64,000 bases of DNA from Pseudoduganella violacea. GTDB taxonomy: Bacteria; Pseudomonadota; Gammaproteobacteria; Burkholderiales; Burkholderiaceae_D. This document shows, piece by piece, positions 37,665 to 46,575 of the stretch (position 1 is its first letter; every line of letters begins with the position of its first letter). Below the pieces are notes generated by a model, which made no database searches, was not told the DNA's origin, and saw only the letters and a list, made by a program, of their open reading frames with translations. The stretch is from assembly GCF_014191875.1 (NCBI RefSeq), contig NZ_JACHXD010000003.1, forward strand, positions 310,001-374,000. Direction: 5' to 3'. The position numbers and the translations under genes are program-made.

Positions 37665-40541
37665 ATGGCTCGCCGCCGCCGGTCATCATCGTCCATTGCC
37701 TTTGCCGCAGCCGCCACGCTGGGCGCCGGCCTGGCCGTGACGACCGTGCTGTTCGTGGCGGTGACGGCGCTCGAATACGGCAAGATGGAACTCAGTTTCC
37801 AGCAGCGCGCCAATGTGCGCGCCGCCGCCATCCAGCGCGGCTTCGTCGACGCGGTCGAAGTGCTGTCGATCACCAACCAGTTGTTCCGCACCGTGGAACC
37901 GGTCAGCCGCGAGCAATTCCGCGAATTCACCCGCCCGCTGCTGGAGCGCTACCCCTTCGTCAGCGCCTTCAACTTCCATCGCGTGCTGACCCACCCGCAG
38001 AAGCTCGCCTATGAAGCCGAGATGCGCAAGCAGCACGAAGGCTTCGTGGTGCGCCAGATGATCGGCAGCGAGATGCGGCCGGCGCCCGAGAGCGAACTGT
38101 ATAGCGTGGTCGATTATCTGGAACCGCTGCAGGGCAATGAACGCGCCTTCGGCCTGGAAGTGCTGAGCAATGGCGCCGTGCGCAAGGCCGTCGACGAGAT
38201 GCTCGACAGCGGCCGCCCCGCCGCCACCGCCCTGCTGCGCCTGGCGCAGGACGCCAGCGCCGAAAGCGGCATGGTGCTGCTGATGCCCGTGTTCCGCCAC
38301 GGCGCGCCCAGCGCCACGCCGGAACAGCGCCGCGCCGCCTGGATCGGCGATACCGGAGCCGTAATCCGCACCACCTCCCTGGTCTACACCATCCTGCAAG
38401 GCGCCGGCCTGCTGGACGACCAGCAGCTCGTGCTCAGCGTGTATGCGGGCGATCCGGCCCAGCCGGCCAATCTGGTATTCAGCCACGGCCTGCAACGCGG
38501 CGACACCCAGCCCGACCACCTGTTCTGGCGCTGGCTCTCGCCCGAATACCACGGCAACGAAATCAAGTCCTTCAATGTGCTGGGACGGCCCTGGCATGTG
38601 CGGGTGGAAGCCAAGCCGCGCCCCTTCCTGGCCGACCATCTGGGTTCGCTCTGCACCCTGGTCGGCGGCCTGCTGTTCAGCATCCTGGCGGCGGCCTATG
38701 TACAATCCCTGGTGCAACGCTCGCGCCGCGTGCAATTGCTGGTCGATGCGCGCACCGCCGATCTGCAGCGCAGCAACGAGCGCCTGATCGAGGACGTGGC
38801 GGCGCGCAAACGCGCCGAACGCAAGCTGCAGGAAAGCGAACAGCGCTTCCGCCGCCTGCTGGCCCTGTCCTCCGACTGGTACTGGGAGCAGGACGCCAAC
38901 TTCTGCTTCACCAATGTGACCGGCGGCTTCTTCGAAAAAGGCCATATCCGCAAGGAGAGCTATATCGGCCGCACGCGCTGGGAAGCACATCCCGACATGC
39001 TGCAGACCAAATGGGGACGCGAGCACAAGGCCTTGCTGGAATCGCGCATGCCCTTCACCAATGTGGAGTACTCCATGCGCGGCGACGACGGCGTGGAGCG
39101 CTGGTTCATCACCAGCGGCGAACCGGTCTACGACGCCCAGGGCGAGTTCCGCGGCTATCGCGGCACCGGCAGCGAGATCACCGAACGCAAACTGGCCGAG
39201 CAGCGCATCCAGCACATCGCCCACCACGACGTGCTGACCGGCCTGCCCAACCGCATGCTGTTGCAGGACCGCCTGAGCCAGGCCGTGGCCTACGCCAACC
39301 GCAGCAGCCACCCGATCTGGGTCATGCTGATCGATCTGGACCGCTTCAAATTCGTCAACGACAGCCTGGGCCACAAGGCCGGCGACCAGCTGCTGGTGAC
39401 GGTGGCCAGCCGCCTGCAAACCAGCCTGCGCGCCAGCGACACCGTGGCCCGCCTGTCGGGCGACGAATTCGTCGCCATCCTCAGCGAATACCCGGACGAA
39501 TCGCTCTCGCCCGACATCGTGCAGCGCGTGATGAGCAATCTGGCCCAGCCCGTGCTGCTGGAGGGGAAGGAATTCTTCGTCACCTGCAGCATCGGCGTCG
39601 CCGTGTACGAGGGCGATGCCGCCGCCGCCCAGCACCTGATCGAGCATGCCGACATCGCCATGTATTCGGCCAAGAAAATGGGCCGCAACTGCTTCCAGTT
39701 CTACCAGCCGGCCATGAACGAGGAAGCGCAGGAGCGCCTGCGCATCGAGGGCGCGCTGCGCAAGGCGCTGGAGCGCGAGGAATTCGTGCTGCACTACCAG
39801 CCCCAGCTCGACCTGCAAAGCGGCGAAGTGGTGGGCATGGAAGCGCTGCTGCGCTGGCAGCATCCCGAGCTGGGCACCGTGCCGCCGCAGCGCTTTATCG
39901 GCCTGGCCGAGGAAACGGGCCTGATCCTGCCGATCGGCGCCTGGGTGCTGCACAGCGCCTGCGCCCAGGCCAAGGCCTGGCAGGACGCCGGCCTGCCGCC
40001 CCTGCGCGTGGCGGTCAACCTGTCGGCACGCCAGTTCAGCCAGCCGGGCCTGGTCGACGAAATCCGCGGCGCGCTGGCGCAGACCGGCCTGCCCGCCTCC
40101 TGCCTGGAAATCGAGCTGACCGAAAGCCTGTTCATGAACGATGTGCAGCAGGCCGTGACCCTGCTGCACGAGTTGAAGGCGCTGGGCGTGACGCTGTCCA
40201 TCGACGACTTCGGCACCGGCTACTCCAGCCTGTCCTATCTGCGCAACTTCCCCATCGATGTGCTGAAAATCGACCGCTCCTTCGTCAGCGACATCGCGCA
40301 TGACGCCGAGGACGCGGCCATCGTGGCTTCCATCATTGCACTCGCTCACAATCTGAAGTTGCGCGTGATCGCGGAAGGGGTAGAATCGCGGGAGCAGCTC
40401 GACTACCTGCGCCGCAACGGATGCCACGAAATGCAAGGCTATTATTTCAGCCGTCCGGTCGCGCCACGGGATTTTGAACAAATGCTGCGCGAGGGGAAAA
40501 ATCTCGGCCTCGCGCCGCTCCGCACGGGGACCACAGGATGA
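37665..40541 (+). CDS. CHASE-PAS-GGDEF-EAL protein, probable c-di-GMP phosphodiesterase
   Basis: 958 aa from MARRRRSSSS (AAGGAG 6 nt upstream). TM1 is about 12-35 and TM2 about 330-355 (LCTLVGGLLFSILAAAYV), with a periplasmic CHASE-type sensor between them (QRGFVDAVEVLS, RYPFVSAFNFHRVLTHPQ). A coiled linker, then PAS (about 390-510), GGDEF and EAL follow. The GGDEF site is SGDEF (598-602), a degenerate form. The EAL site is intact (EALLRW from 726, then DDFGTGYSSLSYL). It is most likely a phosphodiesterase with a regulatory GGDEF domain. A 62-aa gene overlaps its stop by 4 nt. Confidence 0.9.
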   Translation: MARRRRSSSSIAFAAAATLGAGLAVTTVLFVAVTALEYGKMELSFQQRANVRAAAIQRGFVDAVEVLSITNQLFRTVEPVSREQFREFTRPLLERYPFVSAFNFHRVLTHPQKLAYEAEMRKQHEGFVVRQMIGSEMRPAPESELYSVVDYLEPLQGNERAFGLEVLSNGAVRKAVDEMLDSGRPAATALLRLAQDASAESGMVLLMPVFRHGAPSATPEQRRAAWIGDTGAVIRTTSLVYTILQGAGLLDDQQLVLSVYAGDPAQPANLVFSHGLQRGDTQPDHLFWRWLSPEYHGNEIKSFNVLGRPWHVRVEAKPRPFLADHLGSLCTLVGGLLFSILAAAYVQSLVQRSRRVQLLVDARTADLQRSNERLIEDVAARKRAERKLQESEQRFRRLLALSSDWYWEQDANFCFTNVTGGFFEKGHIRKESYIGRTRWEAHPDMLQTKWGREHKALLESRMPFTNVEYSMRGDDGVERWFITSGEPVYDAQGEFRGYRGTGSEITERKLAEQRIQHIAHHDVLTGLPNRMLLQDRLSQAVAYANRSSHPIWVMLIDLDRFKFVNDSLGHKAGDQLLVTVASRLQTSLRASDTVARLSGDEFVAILSEYPDESLSPDIVQRVMSNLAQPVLLEGKEFFVTCSIGVAVYEGDAAAAQHLIEHADIAMYSAKKMGRNCFQFYQPAMNEEAQERLRIEGALRKALEREEFVLHYQPQLDLQSGEVVGMEALLRWQHPELGTVPPQRFIGLAEETGLILPIGAWVLHSACAQAKAWQDAGLPPLRVAVNLSARQFSQPGLVDEIRGALAQTGLPASCLEIELTESLFMNDVQQAVTLLHELKALGVTLSIDDFGTGYSSLSYLRNFPIDVLKIDRSFVSDIAHDAEDAAIVASIIALAHNLKLRVIAEGVESREQLDYLRRNGCHEMQGYYFSRPVAPRDFEQMLREGKNLGLAPLRTGTTG

Positions 40542-40726
40542 ATACACACGACCTGCGCCACCAGCAAGTGCGCGCCGACCATAACACCCGCGACATCATC
40601 AATCAGGCCATTTCCGCCCTGCCCGAAGTGGGCCTGAAACGCGCCGCCGAATTCCTGGCCGCGATGGGCGTACCCTCCAGCGTGGCGGTGCGCACGCTGA
40701 TCTACCCTACCCGCCGCCGCCACTAA
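40538..40726 (+). CDS. Small hypothetical protein coupled to the EAL gene (62 aa)
   Basis: 62 aa, starting by a 4-nt ATGA overlap with the upstream phosphodiesterase gene, which supports real translation. It is soluble and helical, with a basic end (PTRRRH): an N-terminal NTRDIINQAISALPEVG helix and a hydrophobic AAEFLAAMGVPSSVAVRTLI part. No family recognised. The last 20 bp overlap the 3' end of the convergent LysR gene. It might modulate the coupled c-di-GMP enzyme (inference). Confidence 0.65.
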   Translation: MNTHDLRHQQVRADHNTRDIINQAISALPEVGLKRAAEFLAAMGVPSSVAVRTLIYPTRRRH

Positions 40727-41624
40727 GGCCTCGGCTCTCCTCCGGAAATACCCGCTCGCTCAGGAAATCGATCAAGACCCTGAGCCTCGGCGCCAGCTGC
40801 TTGCTGGACGGCCAAAGTATATGAAAGCTGCCGCTATGGCGCGTATGCCGCGGCAGCACGCTTTGCAGGGCGCCATGTTCCAGATCCGCCCGCACCGCGA
40901 AATCCGGCAGGCAGGCGATGCCCATGCCTTGCCGGGCAAAGTGCATGAGGGTGTCGATGGTGCTGCATTCCAGCGCGGCCGGCAGGCCGCTGCCATACAG
41001 TTGCTCCCAATCCGCCAAAGGCCAGGCTTCCAGCTTGCCCGTGCTCGGGAATTTGTAGAACAGGCAGCGGTGGCGCTGCAGATCCTGCGGCTGCGCGGGC
41101 GCCCCGTGCTGGCGCAGATACGCCGGGGCGGCCACCAGGCGCAAATGAAAGGTGCCCAGCTTGCGGCTCATCAGGCGCGAATCGGCGCTTTCGCCCACGC
41201 GCACCACGGCGTCGAAGCCTTCCTCGATCAGGTCGACGCGGCGATCCGTGCAATCCACGTCGAGCAGAATCTCCGGATACAGGCGGGCAAACTCCACCAG
41301 CACGGGATTGAGCAGGTTGCCGACCAGCGGAAGGCTGATGCGCAGGCGGCCGCGCGGCGCGCCCATGGTGCTCGATAGCGCTTGCTCGGCCTGTTCGATC
41401 TCCAGCAGGATGCGGCGGCAGCTTTCGAGAAAGAGCTTGCCTTCGGCCGTCAGGCGGATGCTGCGCGTACTGCGGTGGAACAGGCGCACGCCGACCCGCT
41501 GCTCCAGGCGCGCAATGCTCTTGCCGATGGCCGACGGCGACACGCCCAGCACCCGCCCCGCCGCGACAAAGCTTTGCGCTTCCGCCGCCTGCACGAAGGC
41601 CGTCAGGCCGCCCAAATGATCCAT
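40707..41624 (-). CDS. LysR family transcriptional regulator
   Basis: 305 aa from MDHLGGLTAFVQAAEAQSF (GGAGTGG upstream; two earlier in-frame ATGs add 4 or 7 residues). HTH is residues 4-60 (VLGVSPSAIGKSIARLEQRV, FHRSTRSIRLTAEG). The substrate-binding domain includes DCTDRRVDLIEEGFDAVVRV. It is divergent from the serine hydrolase-MFS operon, the usual LysR-target arrangement, with 109 bp between starts. Confidence 0.87.
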   Translation of the reverse strand: MDHLGGLTAFVQAAEAQSFVAAGRVLGVSPSAIGKSIARLEQRVGVRLFHRSTRSIRLTAEGKLFLESCRRILLEIEQAEQALSSTMGAPRGRLRISLPLVGNLLNPVLVEFARLYPEILLDVDCTDRRVDLIEEGFDAVVRVGESADSRLMSRKLGTFHLRLVAAPAYLRQHGAPAQPQDLQRHRCLFYKFPSTGKLEAWPLADWEQLYGSGLPAALECSTIDTLMHFARQGMGIACLPDFAVRADLEHGALQSVLPRHTRHSGSFHILWPSSKQLAPRLRVLIDFLSERVFPEESRGLSGGGG

Positions 41625-41705
41625 ATCCCACTCCATTGCGGACACATACGTCCTTTATGAAGGGAATTCTAGCCTGTTTTTCTTTAGTCGGCATGTCACT
41701 AAGCT

Positions 41706-41732
41706 GGACTTCCCTCTTCAATAAGGAAGTCC
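41706..41732. promoter_or_regulatory. Inverted repeat covering the ribosome-binding site of the serine hydrolase gene
   Basis: GGACTTCC-N11-GGAAGTCC. The right arm contains the Shine-Dalgarno sequence AAGGAAG, and the ATG follows 1 bp later. As DNA it could be a LysR-type operator near the start point. As RNA, an 8-bp hairpin would block ribosome access. Confidence 0.5.
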
Positions 41733-41733
41733 G

Positions 41734-42939
41734 ATGTCCCACTTCAACTCCACCTCCGCCCCAACCGGCAATCCCGCCCTGGCGGCGCGTCTTGACGCCG
41801 TGATCGACCAGGCACTGGCAGAGCAGCGCCTGGTCGGCGCCGTGGTCCTGGCCGCGCAAGGCGGCCGCCTTGTCTACCAGCGCGCCGCCGGCATGGCCGA
41901 CCGCGAACAGGCACGCGCCATGACGGCCGACACCGTATTCCGCCTGGCCTCCGTCTCCAAGCCCATCGTCTCGGCCGCCGCGCTGGTGCTGGTGGCGCAG
42001 GGGCGGCTGGAACTCGACGCGCCAGTGACGCGCTACCTGCCCTACTTCCAGCCGGCGCTGGAAAACGGCGCCGTCCCCACCATCACGATCCGTCATCTGA
42101 TGACCCATACCGCCGGCCTGACCTACCGCTTCTTCCAGGAGGAGAATGCTTCCTATGCGCGCGCCCAGGTTTCGGACGGCATGGACCACAGCGGCATCAG
42201 CCTGCGCGAGAACCTGGTGCGGCTGGCATCCGCTCCGCTGCTGTACGAGCCGGGCACGCAATGGAAATATTCGATGGCGACCGATGTGCTGGGCGCCGTC
42301 ATCGAGCAAGCCAGCGGCCTGCCGCTGGCGCAAGCCGTCGCCGAGCTCGTGACCGGGCCGCTGGGCATGCGCGACACGGGCTTTCTGGCCCATGATCCGG
42401 CGCGGCTGGCGGCGGCCTACGCCAACGCCGCTCCCGCGCCGCGCCGCCTTGACGAGCACGCGCAACTGCCCTTTATCGAAGGCACGGCGGGCTTCCTGCT
42501 GGCGCCGGGCCGCGCGCTGGACCCGCATGCCTACCCTTCCGGCGGCGCCGGCATGGTCGGAACGGCGGGCGACCTGCTACTGCTGCTGGAAACCCTGCGC
42601 ACGGAGGGCGGCTCTCTGCTGCCGCCGGCGCTGGCGCGCGAAATGACCCGCAACCAGATCGGCGACCTGCCCATGGCCTTCTGGCCCGGCCGCGGCTTCG
42701 GCCTGGGCATCGCCGTGCTCACAGACCCCGCCGCTGCCGCCAGTCCCGAATCGCCCGGCACCTGGCGCATGGGCGGCACCTACGGCCACTCCTGGTTTGT
42801 CGACCCGCAGCGCGAACTCACGGTGGTGGCCTTCACCAACACCGCGCTCGAAGGCATGTCGGGTGCCTTCGTCGACCAGCTTTGCCACGCCGTCTACGCC
42901 GGCCTGCCGGCCGTAAGCAACGACAAGGCGGCGGCATGA
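41734..42939 (+). CDS. Serine hydrolase, class C beta-lactamase / esterase EstB family
   Basis: A 401-aa hydrolase with the SxxK motif SVSK (Ser 73, Lys 76 in FRLASVSKPIVSAA). A Tyr motif is present as YSM (KYSMATDVLGAVIEQ) where true class C beta-lactamases have YAN, pointing to an esterase or peptidase instead. No signal peptide is evident, so it is likely cytoplasmic. The stop overlaps the MFS gene start by 4 nt, forming an operon under the divergent LysR regulator. Confidence 0.85.
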   Translation: MSHFNSTSAPTGNPALAARLDAVIDQALAEQRLVGAVVLAAQGGRLVYQRAAGMADREQARAMTADTVFRLASVSKPIVSAAALVLVAQGRLELDAPVTRYLPYFQPALENGAVPTITIRHLMTHTAGLTYRFFQEENASYARAQVSDGMDHSGISLRENLVRLASAPLLYEPGTQWKYSMATDVLGAVIEQASGLPLAQAVAELVTGPLGMRDTGFLAHDPARLAAAYANAAPAPRRLDEHAQLPFIEGTAGFLLAPGRALDPHAYPSGGAGMVGTAGDLLLLLETLRTEGGSLLPPALAREMTRNQIGDLPMAFWPGRGFGLGIAVLTDPAAAASPESPGTWRMGGTYGHSWFVDPQRELTVVAFTNTALEGMSGAFVDQLCHAVYAGLPAVSNDKAAA

Positions 42940-44135
42940 AGGGGCCGCATCCCATCTTCTTCGTCGGCCTCGGCCTGTTTGGCCTGTACTGCATCGAGTT
43001 CGGCGTGGTGGGCATCCTGCCGCTCATCATGGAGCGCTTCCACGTCACGGCCACGCGCGCCGGGCTGCTGGTCGGCCTGTTCGCCCTGGTCGTGGCGGTG
43101 GGCGGGCCGCCGCTGGTACTGTTGGCTTCGCGCGTCAACCGCAAGCGCATGCTGGCCGGCGCGCTGCTGTTCTTCGCCGCCATCAGCGTCTGGTCGGCCT
43201 ACGCGCCCGGCTTTGAAAGCCTGCTGGCACTGCGCCTGCTGGCGGCGCTGCTGCATCCGGTCTACTTCTCGCTGGCGATGGTGGCGGCGATCGCCATGTA
43301 TCCGCCCGGGCAGGCCGCGCGCGCCAGCGCCCATGCCTTCGTCGGCACCAGCATGGGCATGGTGCTGGGCATACCCTTGACCACCTGGATCGCCGCCGCT
43401 TTCAGCTACGAGACATCGTTCTTCTTCTGCGCCGCCGCCAACGGCATCGCCGCGCTGGGCTTGATGATCTGGCTGCCGCAGGCGCCGGCCGGCGCGCAGC
43501 TCTCGTATGGCAAGCAGTTGGGCATCTTACGCAAGCCGGTGCTGTGGCTGAACATCGCCGCCGCCACCATGGTGTTTGCCGCCATGTTCTCGGTCTACGC
43601 TTATGCCGCCGAACATCTGCGCCACATTGGCATGGACGGCAAAGCGATCAGCGTAATGCTGCTGGTCTTTGGCTTAGGCGGGCTGCTGGGTAATCTGCTG
43701 GCCGGCCACCTGCTCGGCAAGCGCCTGGTGCTGACCGTGCTGCTGCAGCCGCTGCTGCTGGCCTTCGCCTACGTGATCCTGCATCTCTTCGCCACGCCGG
43801 CGGCGATGACGGGACTCGTGGTAATCATGCTGTTCTGGGGCGCGGCCCATACCAGTGGACTGGTCGTCACCCAGGTCTGGCTTAGTTCAGCGGCGCCGGA
43901 AGCGCCCGAGTTTGCGACCGGCCTGTATATCGCCTTCATCAATCTGGGCGTGACCATTGGCGCCGTGGTGGGCGGCAGCTTCATCGCCTCGTCCGGCATG
44001 CGCGGCAGCATCGCGAGCGGCTTGACCTTCGCGCTGCTGGCGGCGGCGCTGGTGGCATTCAAGACGCTGCTGTATGACGATGCTTCCAGGCGGCGCATCG
44101 GCTCAGGGATGGCGCTGCTGAAATCCGGGAAGTAG
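42936..44135 (+). CDS. MFS transporter (arabinose efflux / YdhP-type)
   Basis: 399 aa from MKGPHPIFFVGLG, starting in the 4-nt overlap with the hydrolase gene. About 12 hydrophobic helices. The beginning (LFGLYCIEFGVVGILPLIM) and the loop VNRKRMLAG are typical of drug/sugar efflux MFS_1 members of the AraJ/YdhP branch. The pairing with a hydrolase and LysR suggests uptake or efflux of a small ester or lactam-like compound, which is inference only. Confidence 0.85.
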   Translation: MKGPHPIFFVGLGLFGLYCIEFGVVGILPLIMERFHVTATRAGLLVGLFALVVAVGGPPLVLLASRVNRKRMLAGALLFFAAISVWSAYAPGFESLLALRLLAALLHPVYFSLAMVAAIAMYPPGQAARASAHAFVGTSMGMVLGIPLTTWIAAAFSYETSFFFCAAANGIAALGLMIWLPQAPAGAQLSYGKQLGILRKPVLWLNIAAATMVFAAMFSVYAYAAEHLRHIGMDGKAISVMLLVFGLGGLLGNLLAGHLLGKRLVLTVLLQPLLLAFAYVILHLFATPAAMTGLVVIMLFWGAAHTSGLVVTQVWLSSAAPEAPEFATGLYIAFINLGVTIGAVVGGSFIASSGMRGSIASGLTFALLAAALVAFKTLLYDDASRRRIGSGMALLKSGK

Positions 44136-44280
44136 TGGATCGCGCGGAGCCGCCAAACTGGCGATGCTTCTGCGGCTTGGCCGTTTCCCCTTCGGTTGAT
44201 GCCGCGGAAGCCCTAGGCTCTCCGCAGGATCGATCGCGCCAACAACTGCTGGCGCAACCGGCTTTACAGTTCAGGGGACG

Positions 44281-44682
44281 CTACCGCTCGCGCTTCGGAT
44301 ACTCGAAATTACCCGTACTCCAGCGGATGGCCTCTTCGCTCGGTTCGCCAAGCTCAAGCTCTGTCTCCATTTCGATGTCATAAGCAATCTGATGGTGCCT
44401 CGTCAAGAGATTCTCGAAGACTTCCAGACTCTCCAGGCATCCTTCTACGTAGATTTCAAATTTTGTTCGACGCGCAGCCAGTTCCTCCAGCAGATCCAGA
44501 ACCCGCGCTTCATTTTCTGCCGCATCCCGGCCGAAGAGATCGCAGATCGGAAGCTGAGCGCCTTTTTTCAGCGCCTGGGTAATAGTCGACAGCGGCGCTT
44601 GCGAGGCGGATCGGAGGAGCGCAACAAGGCCACGCTCCGGGGAACATGGCCCTATGCGAAGAGCAAATGGAACGGTCATCAA
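44281..44682 (-). CDS. Hypothetical protein coupled to the thioesterase gene (133 aa)
   Basis: 133 aa; its ATG (44682) overlaps the stop of the upstream thioesterase by 4 nt, supporting expression. The N-terminus (VPFALRIGPCSPERGLVALL) and the stretch LSTITQALKKGAQLPICDLF are reminiscent of small L7/L12-like hypothetical proteins in which several helices surround a short strand. The C-terminal part is acidic (DIEMETELELGEPSEE). No signal peptide. No named family recognised. The 145 bp between it and the MFS gene stop hold nothing I can identify. Confidence 0.6.
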   Translation of the reverse strand: MMTVPFALRIGPCSPERGLVALLRSASQAPLSTITQALKKGAQLPICDLFGRDAAENEARVLDLLEELAARRTKFEIYVEGCLESLEVFENLLTRHHQIAYDIEMETELELGEPSEEAIRWSTGNFEYPKRER

Positions 44683-45161
44683 GGTTTTTTCTTCGCCGCG
44701 CTGACCTGCTGGCGCGCCGCCTTGCGCGCCTTGGCCGCATCGAAGCGGGCGACCTGCTCCGGCGTTTCGGGCACCAGCGGCGGCACGGCGAGCGGCTTGC
44801 GGTCCTTGTCCACGGCGACCATCGTGAAGTAGCAGCTGTTGGCGTGGCGCACCAGGCGCTGCTGGATGTTTTCGGTCACGACGCGGATGCCCACTTCCAT
44901 CGAGGTGGTACCGGTATAGTTGACCGAGGCCAGGAAGGTCACCAGCTCGCCCACATGGATCGGCTGCAGGAACATCACCTGGTCCACCGACAGTGTGACC
45001 ACATAACTGCCCGAATAGCGGCTGGCGCAGGCATAGGCTACGCTGTCGAGCAGCTTGAGGATGGCGCCGCCGTGCACATTGCCGGAGAAGTTGGCCATAT
45101 CGGGGGTCATCAAGACCGTCATCGTCAGCTCGTGGGCCGACCAGTGCATTGCGCTATCCAT
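44679..45161 (-). CDS. Acyl-CoA thioesterase, YciA/hotdog family
   Basis: A 160-aa single hotdog domain protein: MTPDMANFSGNVHGGAILKL holds the catalytic-region Asn-His-Gly turn, and SVDQVMFLQPIHVGELVTFL is the strand after the hotdog helix. It hydrolyses acyl-CoA esters in the cytoplasm. The tail (AAKARKAARQQVSAAKKKP) is an extra basic extension. It is the first gene of a pair with the 133-aa protein and divergent from the M16 peptidase genes. Confidence 0.88.
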   Translation of the reverse strand: MDSAMHWSAHELTMTVLMTPDMANFSGNVHGGAILKLLDSVAYACASRYSGSYVVTLSVDQVMFLQPIHVGELVTFLASVNYTGTTSMEVGIRVVTENIQQRLVRHANSCYFTMVAVDKDRKPLAVPPLVPETPEQVARFDAAKARKAARQQVSAAKKKP

Positions 45162-45254
45162 AAGTACTCCTTAAGTTGACATCCGGCATTTTACTTGCAA
45201 TTATCCTATGCTTGTTTTCGAGTTATTCCTGTCATTTCACCGAAAGGGCTTAGT

Positions 45255-46571
45255 ATGAAGTGGAAAATCCTGGCTGCCAGTATCGCTCTTGGCGCGGCAG
45301 CCTCCGCGCAGGCCGCGCTGTCGGCCGATCAGGTGAAATCGTTCACGCTGCCAAACGGCATGAAGTTCATCGTGCTAGAAAGCGGCAACATCCCCAACGC
45401 GAATATGTACACCTTCTGGAAGGTCGGTTCGCGCAACGAGGCGCCCGGCACCACCGGCCTGTCCCACTTCTTCGAACACATGATGTTCAATGGTTCGAAG
45501 AACTATGGTCCGAAAATGTTCGACCGCACCATGGAAGCCAAGGGTGGCGCCAACAACGCCTACACCAATAGCGACGTGACGGTGTACCAGGACTGGTTCC
45601 CGGCGTCTTCGCTGGAGACCGTGTTCAAGCTGGAAGGCGACCGCATCGCCCACCTGAGCATCGATCCGAAAGTGGTGGAGAGCGAACGCGGCGTGGTGCT
45701 GTCCGAGCGCAGCACGGGTCTGGAAAACTCGAATCTGCGCATGCTGATGGAGCAGTTGAACAGCGTAGCCTACACCGCCCACCCCTACTCCTGGCCGGTG
45801 ATCGGCGTCGAATCGGACATCAAGGCCTGGACCCAGCAGGATCTGAAGAACTACTTCCAGACCTACTACGCGCCTAACAACGCGGTTTCCGTGATCGTGG
45901 GCGACGTCAAATTCGACGAGGTGAAAAAGCTCGCCGGCAAATACTTCGGCGCCATCCCGAAACGCGCCGCGCCGCCCGCCGTGCGCACGGTGGAGCCGGA
46001 ACAGACCGGCGAGCGCCGCCTGTTCGTGACCAAGCCTTCGGCCACTTCGCCGAACCTGATGGTGGCCTACAAATCGCCGAACGCCAGCCACGCCGACGTG
46101 TATGCGCTGGAAATGCTGATGGACGTGCTCACCCAGGGCAAGACTTCGCGCCTGTACAAAGCGCTGGTGGAACAGCAGCTGGCCACCTCGGTCAGCGCCA
46201 TGAGCACCGACGGTTTCGATCCCGGCCTGATTTACCTGAACGCGGTGGCCGCCGCCAATGTCGACGCGGGCAAGCTGGAACAAGCGCTACTGGCCGAGGT
46301 CGACAAGGTCGTCAAGGAAGGCGTCAGCGAGCAGGAACTGCAAAAGGTCAAGAACCGCAAGCTGCTCGACCTGTACCGCGCCCAGGAAACCATCAACGGC
46401 AAAGCCCAGCAACTGGGCAATTTCGAGGTGTTCTTCGGCGACTATCGCAAGATGTTCGACGCCCCCGCGCAGTACGAAAAGCTGAACGCGGCCGATATCC
46501 AGGCCGTCGCCGCCAAATACCTGAAGAAATCGCAGCGCACCGTGGGCGTGCTGGCCGCCAAGGAGGAATAA
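45255..46571 (+). CDS. M16 family zinc metallopeptidase, catalytic subunit
   Basis: 438 aa from MKWKILAASIALGAAASAQA, a signal peptide cleaved near residue 20, so periplasmic. The inverted zinc motif HFFEH (His 71, Glu 74, His 75) with the downstream Glu region (VESERGVVLSER) is intact. AKGGANNAYTNSDVTVY is also typical. The second M16 gene begins 4 bp after its stop, with its Shine-Dalgarno site (AAGGAGGAA) inside the end of this gene. Together they resemble the two-chain M16B peptidases in which one subunit is catalytic. Confidence 0.9.
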   Translation: MKWKILAASIALGAAASAQAALSADQVKSFTLPNGMKFIVLESGNIPNANMYTFWKVGSRNEAPGTTGLSHFFEHMMFNGSKNYGPKMFDRTMEAKGGANNAYTNSDVTVYQDWFPASSLETVFKLEGDRIAHLSIDPKVVESERGVVLSERSTGLENSNLRMLMEQLNSVAYTAHPYSWPVIGVESDIKAWTQQDLKNYFQTYYAPNNAVSVIVGDVKFDEVKKLAGKYFGAIPKRAAPPAVRTVEPEQTGERRLFVTKPSATSPNLMVAYKSPNASHADVYALEMLMDVLTQGKTSRLYKALVEQQLATSVSAMSTDGFDPGLIYLNAVAAANVDAGKLEQALLAEVDKVVKEGVSEQELQKVKNRKLLDLYRAQETINGKAQQLGNFEVFFGDYRKMFDAPAQYEKLNAADIQAVAAKYLKKSQRTVGVLAAKEE

Positions 46572-46575
46572 GAGT

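Noticed and set aside
37686..40547. 953-codon frame antisense to the EAL protein gene
   Set aside because: Shadow of a long GC-rich gene; repetitive Gln/Ala/His/Gly composition.
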